In this document: positions 56,972 to 64,000 of the stretch, in pieces | Layout of the letters: every line of letters begins with the position of its first letter | Numbering within the stretch: position 1 is the stretch's first letter | Assembly: GCA_017405305.1 (NCBI GenBank) | Contig: JAFRAT010000001.1 | Span: 34,076 to 98,075, forward strand | Direction: 5' to 3' | Origin: Aeriscardovia sp. | GTDB taxonomy: Bacteria; Actinomycetota; Actinomycetes; Actinomycetales; Bifidobacteriaceae | Length of the DNA: 64,000 nt | Translations under genes and position numbers: made by a program | The notes under the pieces: model-generated | Database searches by the model: none | What the model saw: only the letters and a program-made list of their open reading frames with translations | What the model was told of the DNA's origin: nothing

Positions 56972-59337
56972 TGAGCGAACCGGACAAAACCCCGGAGGAA
57001 ACCGGCGCGATGGACGCCGCTCCGCTGGCGACGCCGACAGAGAAGACGAAGAAGGCAGCACGGAAGAAGGGGAAGCCGATGATCCGCATGTCGCGCCGCC
57101 CCCGCTACCAGCCTTGGATGAACCCGTGGATCCTCTTCTGGCGGGACGTGCGCTCCGTGGCCACCAACTCGATCGGCCTCATCATCGCGCTCGGACTCAT
57201 CGTGGTGCCGGCCCTCTACACCTGGTTCAACGTTGGCGGCGAAATGGACCTCTACTCGCACACCAGCAGCCTGCAGGTCGCCGTCGCCGACACCGACTCC
57301 GGCTACGAGTCCAACCTCATCCCCGTGCGCGTTGACATCGGTCAGACCCTCACCAACAAACTACGCGCCAACAAAAGCTTCGACTGGCAGTTCACCACCG
57401 AACAGCAAGCCATCGATGGCGTCAAATCCGGCAAATACTACGCCGCCATCGTCATCCCGCCCGACTTCAGCGACGATATGATGACCCTGTTCTCGCCCAC
57501 CACCAAGCATGCCAGCCTCGAGTACTACACCAATGAGAAGCTCAACCCCATCGCGCCCAAGCTCATCACCGAAGGCGCCGACGCCGTGCGCACCGAAGTC
57601 AACGCCGCCTTCACGTCCGCCATCACCACCATCGGACTAGGCCTGGCCGACGGACTGGGCCGCTACCTCGATTCCACCAACGCTTCCAGCGCCATCGCCA
57701 ATCTGGACGGCAACCTGCGAAACGCGGCCCAGCAAGCACAAAGCAACGCCACGCTCGTCGGCTCCTACCGGTCCATCCTCCTGTCGGCGCGAAACCTATC
57801 CACTACCGCCAGCGGCATGCTGCCCGCCTCCGGATCCCTCGCCGCCGCCGCAAAGAAAGCCACCGGCAGCGCGGCCGCCGCGGCCGACAGCGCCGGCGGA
57901 ACCCTCGCCACGGCCGCTGACGCCATCGACGACGCGCTCACGCAGAGCTCCGCCGCCTTCGGCAGCGTCTCCTCCAAACTCGACGCCGTCATATCCGACC
58001 TGTCGAACGGCAGCTCCACAGCCGCCGACCAGATCGACACCTCAGCCTCCGCCGTCGCCGACCTCGCCGCCAAATACTCTCAGCTCGCCGACTCCCTGAA
58101 CCAGCTCGAAAAAAACCTACCAAACAACGGAACCAGCGCCGCGGAGGACAAGGCGCTCGCCGCCCTGCGCGCTCAGCTCAACGGGCAGACGACCGCACTG
58201 AACGCCGCCGCCGCGAGTCTGACCGCCCTGACGCAGAAGCTGACGGCCGCGAGCGCCAGGCTGCGTTCCGACGACGCCAACAACCAGCGGCAGAACGCGC
58301 AGATCAGGCAGGACGTGTCCACGGCCCGCTCCAAGATCGCCGCGCTGAAGAACTCAACGGGCTCCATGGTCAGCAGCCAGCTGCGCGCGCTGGCCTCCCA
58401 GATGGACAAGACCGGCTCCGAGGCCACTGCTATCGCGGGCGACCTGGATGCGGCTGTCTCGCAGATTGCCGCGACTGGCGACGGTGCCAGCTCCCAGCTG
58501 GGCATGGCCGCCGACACGCTCTCCGACGCGCAGGAACAGCTGTCCGCCGCGGCTGGCAAGCTCAACGCCCTCGCTTCGCAGATCCAGCAGGCCCTGCAGA
58601 GCAAGGACGTCGCTAGGCTGCGTTCCATTCTCTCGGTCAGCCCCGCGGCCCTTGCCTCGCTTGTCTCTTCGCCGGTGCGGATCGACGAGCACGCTGTTTA
58701 CCCCGTCGCCAACTTCGGCAGCGCCATCGGCCCGTTCTACGCGATACTGGCCATGTGGATCGCCTGCCTGCTCGATGTCGTCGCCATCAAACCACGGTAC
58801 GCGGCCGCGAAGAGAGAGGGGCTCAGGAATCTCAGGCCGCGGCAGATGTATTTCGGTCGGCAGCTGTCCATCACGTTCATCGCCATTATCCAGTGCGAGC
58901 TCATTGCGCTGGGCTGCCTGTTCTACCTGCGCATGCAGATGGTGCGGCCTTGGATGCTGCTGCTGCTCGCGCTCGTATGCGCCATCGTTTTCTCCACCAT
59001 CACATACTCGCTGGTGGACTCCTTCAACAGCGCGGGCGAGATGGTCTCGGAGCTATTGCTCATCGTGCAGATCACGGCCGCCGGCGGCACCTACCCCGTC
59101 GAAGTGATGCCGAAGTTCTACCAGATCCTGACGCACTTCCTGCCGGCCACGCACGCCATCAACGCCATGCGCTACTGCGTCGGCGGCTTCTATGGGACGC
59201 GGTACTGGGAGGAGTTGGGGTATCTGCTCTGCTTCCTGCCGCCGGCCTGGCTGCTCGTGCTCGTGCTGCGCAAGCCGTTCCAGTCGATGACGCGCAACTT
59301 CACGCTCAAGTCCAAGAGCGCCAAGCTCATCGTGTGA
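56971..59337 (+). CDS. YhgE/Pip-family membrane protein 2
   Basis: 788 aa, same plan as its neighbour. A Lys/Pro-rich cytoplasmic N-terminus (about 60 residues) and first helix (GLIIALGLIVVPALYTWF) precede the YhgE domain (VAVADTDSGYESNL, AIVIPPDFSDDMM). A long Ala/Ser/Asp/Gln stretch to about residue 560 and a C-terminal membrane block with TAAGGTYPVEVMPKFYQ and HAINAMRYCVGG follow. The ATG overlaps the stop of gene 1 (TGATG), so both are made together and may form a heteromer. Ends against the converging tadA gene with an 11-bp overlap of stops. Confidence 0.88.
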   Translation: MSEPDKTPEETGAMDAAPLATPTEKTKKAARKKGKPMIRMSRRPRYQPWMNPWILFWRDVRSVATNSIGLIIALGLIVVPALYTWFNVGGEMDLYSHTSSLQVAVADTDSGYESNLIPVRVDIGQTLTNKLRANKSFDWQFTTEQQAIDGVKSGKYYAAIVIPPDFSDDMMTLFSPTTKHASLEYYTNEKLNPIAPKLITEGADAVRTEVNAAFTSAITTIGLGLADGLGRYLDSTNASSAIANLDGNLRNAAQQAQSNATLVGSYRSILLSARNLSTTASGMLPASGSLAAAAKKATGSAAAAADSAGGTLATAADAIDDALTQSSAAFGSVSSKLDAVISDLSNGSSTAADQIDTSASAVADLAAKYSQLADSLNQLEKNLPNNGTSAAEDKALAALRAQLNGQTTALNAAAASLTALTQKLTAASARLRSDDANNQRQNAQIRQDVSTARSKIAALKNSTGSMVSSQLRALASQMDKTGSEATAIAGDLDAAVSQIAATGDGASSQLGMAADTLSDAQEQLSAAAGKLNALASQIQQALQSKDVARLRSILSVSPAALASLVSSPVRIDEHAVYPVANFGSAIGPFYAILAMWIACLLDVVAIKPRYAAAKREGLRNLRPRQMYFGRQLSITFIAIIQCELIALGCLFYLRMQMVRPWMLLLLALVCAIVFSTITYSLVDSFNSAGEMVSELLLIVQITAAGGTYPVEVMPKFYQILTHFLPATHAINAMRYCVGGFYGTRYWEELGYLLCFLPPAWLLVLVLRKPFQSMTRNFTLKSKSAKLIV

Positions 59338-59863
59338 AAGGAGGACGCTGAGCGGCGAAGAACCCTTCCAGCAGTTTCCGGCACGCGTCCTCCTCGACGC
59401 CTCCGATCACCTCGGGATGGGCGCCCATATGCGGGTCGCGCGGAATGTCCCATACCGATCCGCACGCACCCAGTTTGACGTCCCACGCGCCGAACACGAT
59501 GCGCTCGACGTGAGCCATCACCGCCGCGGCCGCGCACATCGGACAGGGTTCCAGCGTCACCGCCAGCGTGCAGCCCGAGAGATTCCATGTCCCCCGGCGC
59601 GCGGACGCCCGGCGCATCGCCAGCACCTCGGCGTGGGCCATCGGGTCACCATTCGCCTCGCGCTCGTTGTGCCCGCTGCCCAGGACTTCGCCTGCCGGGC
59701 CAAGCACCACGGCGCCGATGGGGATGTCGATGCCGGATCGGGCGGCGGCGGGACCAGTCCGAACGCCGACGCCGGATGGAGCGTCGACGGCACTGGCCAG
59801 CGTTTCCCGCGCTTCCGCGAGCGCCGCGTTGACGGCGGCATCCCATCGCGTCGAACCAATCAT
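59327..59863 (-). CDS. tadA: tRNA-specific adenosine deaminase TadA
   Basis: 178 aa. Makes inosine at the wobble position of tRNA-Arg. Zinc ligands: HAEV in PMAHAEVLAMRRA near residue 76 and PCPMC near residue 106, with the proton-shuttle Glu in HAE. An extra Ala/Arg-rich stretch at residues 10-45 lengthens the N-terminus compared with the usual 150-residue form. AAAGGAA precedes ATG 59863. Overlaps the YhgE gene stop on the opposite strand by 11 bp. Confidence 0.9.
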   Translation of the reverse strand: MIGSTRWDAAVNAALAEARETLASAVDAPSGVGVRTGPAAARSGIDIPIGAVVLGPAGEVLGSGHNEREANGDPMAHAEVLAMRRASARRGTWNLSGCTLAVTLEPCPMCAAAAVMAHVERIVFGAWDVKLGACGSVWDIPRDPHMGAHPEVIGGVEEDACRKLLEGFFAAQRPPFTR

Positions 59864-61020
59864 GCTGTTCCTTTCTCCGATGCTTTCGACTTGCAACCCG
59901 TTCCCGAACTCCCGCTTGCCGCGCTTCATCCGATCCTTGAACTCGTGGCAGCCCGTCGCGCTCGCCTGTTCGGGATGCGCAGGCCGCGCTTCCGGACAAA
60001 CGCCTCGTCGTGGCCGTCGCGTCCATCGCGCGGAACGGCTCCGCTTTTGCCGGCTCGCCGGATAAAGGTAGAACCCGCGATGGACGACGAAACGGAACAT
60101 ATGCGATGCTCGATTCCCTCTTTTCGTTCTTGCTCAGACCCTCGTCGGCATTCAGGACCGCAGCTGTCGTATTTCCTGTTGCTGACGTGTCCATGCGATT
60201 TCCCGCGCCGTCCAGGTATTCTCCGTTCCCGGCGCGCCATGGAAAATGGTTCTTCGGCTTCAGGAGCGTGTGCAAACTGGAGTTGAGATGCTGAATCGGC
60301 CCATGCGCGGCTTCAGATGCGGACTCAATCGATGTTCCGTTCTTCTTTCTGCTTGTCTTCCCTCGGCCTTCGGCGCATGCTCCAGGACGGATTTATCCTC
60401 TGGCTGGCCAAAGCGTTGCAGGCACTCCTGCACGAATAGAACCGTGGAAAAGATCTCCGTCCATAAATGGCAAAAAGGTTCCCGTTGGAGCACGGGCGCT
60501 GGACACAGGCCCTGTGTTGGGCCTCGTCCTTGCCTCACACTTTTCTATGCTGGTATGGACGCCCCCTGATCACTTCCCTATCGCTGTGCTGGCGAACAGG
60601 AGGGTTTTCCCTTTCGCTCAGAAGCAGGGGCTCCCGTTCAGAACACCGCAGCGCCGCTCAAGGCAACGCTTCGTTGGGCATACGATCCCTTTGCCCCGGT
60701 AGCGCCCGAAATAGACGGGCTTCTCGTCACCATGCTGGGAATACACCCTGCCGGTTTGCACTTGTCTTCAGTGCCGGGACCGTTGAGCGGAAAATCGGGT
60801 CCGTCGGTTCAATGGATCCAGCCGTAACCGCTAGCATGAACCGCGCCCTGTCCGCCCTCAGCCATCGCCGCTCCTTTGCCTGCGTGAGAGCCATCCGATC
60901 GCGGTTTGTTATCTGGTTTCCGTCGTGGAAACCTCCTTTCAGACCGGGGGACGCCCTCGCTCCTGCGCCAAGCCTTCTCCGGAGCGGAAAGCATCGTCAG
61001 GCTCTTGTAAGGTAGGGAAT
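59864..61020. other. Gene-free 1.16-kb stretch between divergent tadA and upp
   Basis: Only short frames with Arg/Ser-rich translations. No tRNA, repeat or mobile gene seen. AAGGTAGGG just before upp is its ribosome site. The upp promoter should lie here but I find no convincing hexamer pair. Confidence 0.45.
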
Positions 61021-61668
61021 ATGGCTATGCAGCTGCACGTTATGAAGCACCCGCTGGTCGAGCACAAGCTCACCGTTCTGCGGGACGAAAACACTCCATC
61101 CAACAATTTCCGTCAGCTTGTCAGCGAGCTCGTGACCCTCGAGGCTTACGAAGCGACTCGCAATCTGACTCTTGAAGAGCACCCGATCCAGACGCCGGTG
61201 GCACCGATGACCGGTCACACGCTCACCAAGAATCCGCGCCCGATGGTCATTCCGATCCTGCGCGCCGGCCTAGGCATGCTCGACGGCATGATGCGTCTGA
61301 TGCCGACTGCCGAAGTCGGCTTCCTCGGTATGAAGCGCGACGAGCGCACGTTGGACGTCATCACTTACGCGCAGCGTCTGCCGGAGGACCTCACGGGACG
61401 CCAGTGTTTCATCCTCGACCCGATGCTCGCCACCGGCGGCACCTTGGTCACCGCCATCCACTACCTCGCCGAGCGCGGGGCGCGCAACATCACCGCCATC
61501 GATATCATCGCCGCTCCGGAAGGCCTGGAGCGCCTCAAGAAGGAAGTCGATCCGAGCATCAACTTCGACGTCGTCGTGGCTGGCGTGGACGACCGTCTCA
61601 ACGAGAACGGCTACATCGTCCCGGGCCTGGGCGACGCGGGCGACCGTCTCTACGGCGTGGTCGACTGA
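61021..61668 (+). CDS. upp: Uracil phosphoribosyltransferase
   Basis: 215 aa. Salvages uracil to UMP with [43 protein letters not shown], the PRPP loop [11 protein letters not shown] near residues 130-140 and the C-terminal [13 protein letters not shown] are all present. ATG 61021 gives the standard N-terminus. A terminator follows at 61690. A second pyrimidine gene, pyrI, is at the window edge, separated by the hdc pair. Confidence 0.97.
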   Translation: MAMQLHVMKHPLVEHKLTVLRDENTPSNNFRQLVSELVTLEAYEATRNLTLEEHPIQTPVAPMTGHTLTKNPRPMVIPILRAGLGMLDGMMRLMPTAEVGFLGMKRDERTLDVITYAQRLPEDLTGRQCFILDPMLATGGTLVTAIHYLAERGARNITAIDIIAAPEGLERLKKEVDPSINFDVVVAGVDDRLNENGYIVPGLGDAGDRLYGVVD

Positions 61669-61689
61669 AGGCCGCTTGACGGCCAAACG

Positions 61690-61734
61690 AAGGCTGCCGG
61701 AACCTGCGAAAAGGGTGGTTCCGGCGGCCTTTTG
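61690..61734 (+). terminator. Terminator of upp
   Basis: GCCGGAACC (61696-61704) pairs with GGTTCCGGC (61717-61725), extended by AAGGC/GCCTT, followed by a T run. Lies between the converging upp and the hdcB candidate. Confidence 0.85.
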
Positions 61735-61739
61735 CTGTT

Positions 61740-62366
61740 TTACTTCCCCGCCTTGGGGTACGCGGGGTTGGCGTCGTCGTATTCGTAATGGCTGAGGCGG
61801 CCATCCTGCATCCAGCGGCGCAAGGCGTCGATCTCCTCGGCGTGGTCCGGGTCGAGCAGCTGCGGGAACTCGCCGCGCACAGTGCTGTCGTAGCCGGCGG
61901 CGGTGATGGCGCGAGGCCGGATGTCCTGCGCGAAATCGTGGACACGGCCGGCGACGATATTCTCTAATTGCCATGCCTCGCCATTGGCCAGCGCGACGCG
62001 CATCCGGCCTTGTGGACAACCGGAAACGTTGCCCACGGCGGCGACGTCGGTTTTGGCGACGGATCCCACCGCGCACGGCCGCGCGCCGGGCTTCGTATCG
62101 TCTGCGCCAGCGACTGCCTTGCTGACAGCCGCTTCCCCGGTTGGCTTCCCACCTGTCCCAGCGCGCGGCGCGACGCGATAGAGACGGTGCCGGGACGTGG
62201 CGAACAGAATCGGACGGGAACCGCCGGAGTCCCGCGCCACGACGAAGCGGGACATCCGCTCCGGGAAACCGCCCACCCATTCCAGGAAGGGAGAGCGCAA
62301 CGGCTCGTCGTCGATCTGCTCGGCGAAGCGCCGGAGGTTCGCTTCCGCTGGATTGTTCTGTGCCAT
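61740..62366 (-). CDS. hdcB: Probable maturation partner of histidine decarboxylase (HdcB-like)
   Basis: 208 aa, no membrane segment. Conserved-looking stretches: FAEQIDDEPLRSPFLEWVGG, ERMSRFVVARDSGG, NIVAGRVHDFAQDIRPR and DPDHAEEIDALRRWM. A low-complexity insert of about 45 residues (Gly/Ala/Lys) lies in the middle. I did not identify a catalytic motif. It starts one base after the hdcA stop, and in lactobacilli hdcB directly follows hdcA and is needed to turn the proenzyme into its active pyruvoyl form. Assignment is mainly from this position. ATGs at 62375 and 62384 are alternative starts overlapping hdcA. Confidence 0.6.
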   Translation of the reverse strand: MAQNNPAEANLRRFAEQIDDEPLRSPFLEWVGGFPERMSRFVVARDSGGSRPILFATSRHRLYRVAPRAGTGGKPTGEAAVSKAVAGADDTKPGARPCAVGSVAKTDVAAVGNVSGCPQGRMRVALANGEAWQLENIVAGRVHDFAQDIRPRAITAAGYDSTVRGEFPQLLDPDHAEEIDALRRWMQDGRLSHYEYDDANPAYPKAGK

Positions 62367-62367
62367 C

Positions 62368-63390
62368 TCAGTCATCCACACCATCGTTCCCACCGCTCGT
62401 TCCTGTGACGGGTGCCGCGGCAGCGCCGACAACGCCTTCACGCCGCTGGCACCTCTGACGCTGGATGGCGACGCCGGCGGTGAGGGAACGGTAGTGCATG
62501 GCGTCGAGCCACTGCGGCAGCGTCAAGTCCTCCATGATGCGCATATCGGTGTCCGGAGTCAGCAGCGAGCCGCCGGGGATGGAGTCGACCGGCAGCGTGA
62601 AGTACGGCCCGACAGTGATGGCGTTGCCGATTTGGCCTGGCTTCATCATGACGTGCGCGAAACCGATCCACGACTCCTTGAACGCCACGCCCGCGTCGCG
62701 CCCGCATTCGGCGATGGACTTCGTGATAGCGTGGCGGCGCTTCTCCAGGAACTCGAGCAGCTCATCCTCGTTCGGGGTCTCCCATACACCCGCGTCCTCG
62801 ATATACATGCTGGAGTCCGTGGCCGGGTTGCGTGCGATCGACACGGCGATGGCCGACCACACCCCGTAACCCTGGCCCGGCCGCATGGGCATATCGCTCT
62901 TCGGACGGCCGGCGGTCACGCCCTTGTTGGCGCACACGACGAACGCGCCCGGAGCCGGGTGATGGCGCCGTTCATTCACAGTGCCGAAATACTCGACGAG
63001 CGCGTCCTGCAGAGGCTTGGCGTCGTAAATGGGCAGCTTGCTGCCATCCCACTGTTTCACATGAAACAACGGCTTCGCGGCATCGATAGCGGGATTGCGC
63101 AGCAGGTCGTAGCCGAGCAGATGGCCCTGCGGTCCGGTGAAGCTGGACGCCGTGGTCATGTTGATCTGCCCGATGTAGGCGTTTTTGCATTCCGCGCGGT
63201 CGTAGGACACGATGCCGTCGAGCATCTCGTCGTCGGTCTTCTCGCGCACGCCCGCGTCGACCTTCAGACCGGTCACGTAGCCGTTGCCGATGTTGCCCGG
63301 CTCCATGTAGCCGCGCGCCCACCGCCGGTAAGGGCTGATCGCGATACGGTCGACGCCGTTCCTGTTGAGCTTTTCGTCGAGTGCCGCCAT
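62368..63390 (-). CDS. hdcA: Histidine decarboxylase proenzyme, pyruvoyl type
   Basis: 340 aa. Cleaves itself between two serines to form beta and alpha chains; the alpha chain keeps an N-terminal pyruvoyl group that decarboxylates histidine to histamine. The Lactobacillus 30a enzyme is matched along nearly its whole length: SPYRRWARGYMEPGNIGNGY, IGQINMTTASSFTG with the cleavage pair Ser82-Ser83, DAKPLQDALVEYFGT, VVCANKGVTA, and EDAGVWETPNEDELLE containing Glu198 (equivalent to the catalytic Glu197). Asp64 in YDRAE is also kept. A 25-residue Arg/Gly/Ala tail is extra. GGAGGTGA lies 5 bases before the ATG. No histidine/histamine antiporter is in the window. Confidence 0.95.
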   Translation of the reverse strand: MAALDEKLNRNGVDRIAISPYRRWARGYMEPGNIGNGYVTGLKVDAGVREKTDDEMLDGIVSYDRAECKNAYIGQINMTTASSFTGPQGHLLGYDLLRNPAIDAAKPLFHVKQWDGSKLPIYDAKPLQDALVEYFGTVNERRHHPAPGAFVVCANKGVTAGRPKSDMPMRPGQGYGVWSAIAVSIARNPATDSSMYIEDAGVWETPNEDELLEFLEKRRHAITKSIAECGRDAGVAFKESWIGFAHVMMKPGQIGNAITVGPYFTLPVDSIPGGSLLTPDTDMRIMEDLTLPQWLDAMHYRSLTAGVAIQRQRCQRREGVVGAAAAPVTGTSGGNDGVDD

Positions 63391-63834
63391 GGCTCACCTC
63401 CGAAAGACGTCGGACCCGGCCGGACTCCGCCGGGTTCCGTTTCCCACACAGACATCCACAGTGTAGGGCCGCGTTCCTGAGCGACGCCAGAGTCCCGGAC
63501 GAGAGGAATTCCCGAACAGCGGCAAAACCGGCTGGATTCAAGACACAATCGATCAGATTCAAACGCCTCCCCCGACGAAACGGCGGCCGAGAGCCGTGGC
63601 GATCGATCGGCGCGTCAACGCAAAGCCGTCGGACCGGACATGATTCCGGCCGACGAGACCGAAACTGACGGCTACGCCCATACGCTGCAGGCGAATCCGG
63701 ATTCAGACGGTGGTCCGCTTCGATGCCGCGGCGGCAGCGCTGCCGCCGCATAGGTAGTGCGTCCTCAGAGCGGTTCGGACGTCGGCGCGCGGCAGCCCCC
63801 GTCCGCCGGGATCTCGTCGTTCATCGGCATCGTC
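63391..63834. other. Gene-free leader between pyrI and hdcA
   Basis: 444 bp upstream of hdcA. Contains one hairpin (63414-63435, ACCCGGC/GCCGGGT on the minus strand, 8-base loop) shortly before the hdcA ribosome site. A possible minus-strand -10 (TACACT) lies further up, with no good -35. No antiporter gene or leader peptide with His codons is recognisable. Confidence 0.45.
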
Positions 63835-64000
63835 TCATTCCTCCGCGTCATCCTCGTCGCCATGCGGTTCGCACTTCATGTCGCAGTAAGCGCAGCGGTA
63901 GTCCGGTTCCTTGCCCGTCGAATCGGAAGCTAGGTAGAAGCTTGGTTGCGCCTCGCGCGGATCGTCCGTGATGCAGCGCTTGTTCCCGCAACGCAGGCCC
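63835..64000 (-). CDS. pyrI: Aspartate carbamoyltransferase regulatory chain, C-terminal part (5' end outside window)
   Basis: 54 residues of the PyrI zinc domain. CGNKRC (C-X4-C) and CAYC (C-X2-C) give the four zinc ligands that hold the regulatory chain to PyrB; ITDDPREAQPSFYL and a short acidic end (GDEDDAEE) surround them. The window ends inside the zinc domain, so the allosteric domain is not seen. In bifidobacteria pyrI usually follows pyrB. Confidence 0.8.
   Translation of the reverse strand, partial: GLRCGNKRCITDDPREAQPSFYLASDSTGKEPDYRCAYCDMKCEPHGDEDDAEE

Noticed and set aside
1..64000. CRISPR arrays, insertion sequences, rRNA operons, replication origin
   Set aside because: No regularly spaced repeats, transposase motifs, rRNA signatures or DnaA-box clusters were seen by eye.

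Overview
The window is high-GC actinobacterial DNA, most likely from a Bifidobacterium or a close relative in the Bifidobacteriaceae. This rests on protein content and gene order: cysS, ffh, rpsP, khpA, rimM and trmD run together; recG, rpmB, ddl, gpsA, plsC and murA follow on the other strand; gltX is next to tRNA-Gln and tRNA-Glu; and there is an rpsF-ssb-rpsR-rplI operon. No database search was possible, so all family names come from motifs and remembered family sequences.

Layout. 1-8.7 kb (+): the 3' part of cysS, a 1.8-kb stretch without a gene, ffh, a membrane-anchored EEP-family hydrolase, then rpsP-khpA-rimM, a small membrane protein and trmD. 9.3-22 kb (-): a frameshifted nitroreductase, rsmD-recG, rpmB, ddl-gpsA, plsC, murA (with Asp in place of the catalytic Cys), a metallophosphoesterase, two tRNAs and gltX. 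22-26.2 kb (+): about 2 kb without genes, then a ThiY-like lipoprotein and its permease. 26.2-37.2 kb (-): a histidine phosphatase, a GtrA-like protein, an L,D-transpeptidase, rplI-rpsR-ssb-rpsF, an LTA-synthase-like enzyme, a hypothetical protein, recR and dnaX. 37.4-42 kb: a broken polyphosphate kinase gene, a MutT1-like Nudix protein, an unknown protein, tRNA-Lys, an XRE regulator, and a zinc-ribbon-less L31 gene under a 14-bp perfect palindrome.

43-53 kb (-) is a transporter island. A sugar-phosphate/phosphate antiporter (UhpT/GlpT type) is followed by five related MFS genes. One of these is wrecked by frameshifts and an internal deletion, and a short nucleoside hydrolase remnant lies between two of the others. 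53-60 kb: an aldo/keto reductase, two consecutive YhgE/Pip-type giant membrane proteins, and tadA. 61-64 kb: upp, then on the other strand hdcA, a pyruvoyl-dependent histidine decarboxylase with its Ser-Ser self-cleavage site intact. hdcA is followed at once by a probable maturation partner (hdcB candidate), and the end of pyrI lies at the window edge.

The main biological points are four. A histamine-forming enzyme best known from lactobacilli and other Firmicutes sits in a bifidobacterium-like chromosome between two pyrimidine genes. Several genes are decaying in place (ppk, an MFS gene, a nucleoside hydrolase, a nitroreductase). MurA carries the Cys-to-Asp change linked to fosfomycin insensitivity. 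There are also several unexplained structured or palindromic intergenic elements, and about 9 kb in total without a recognisable gene.
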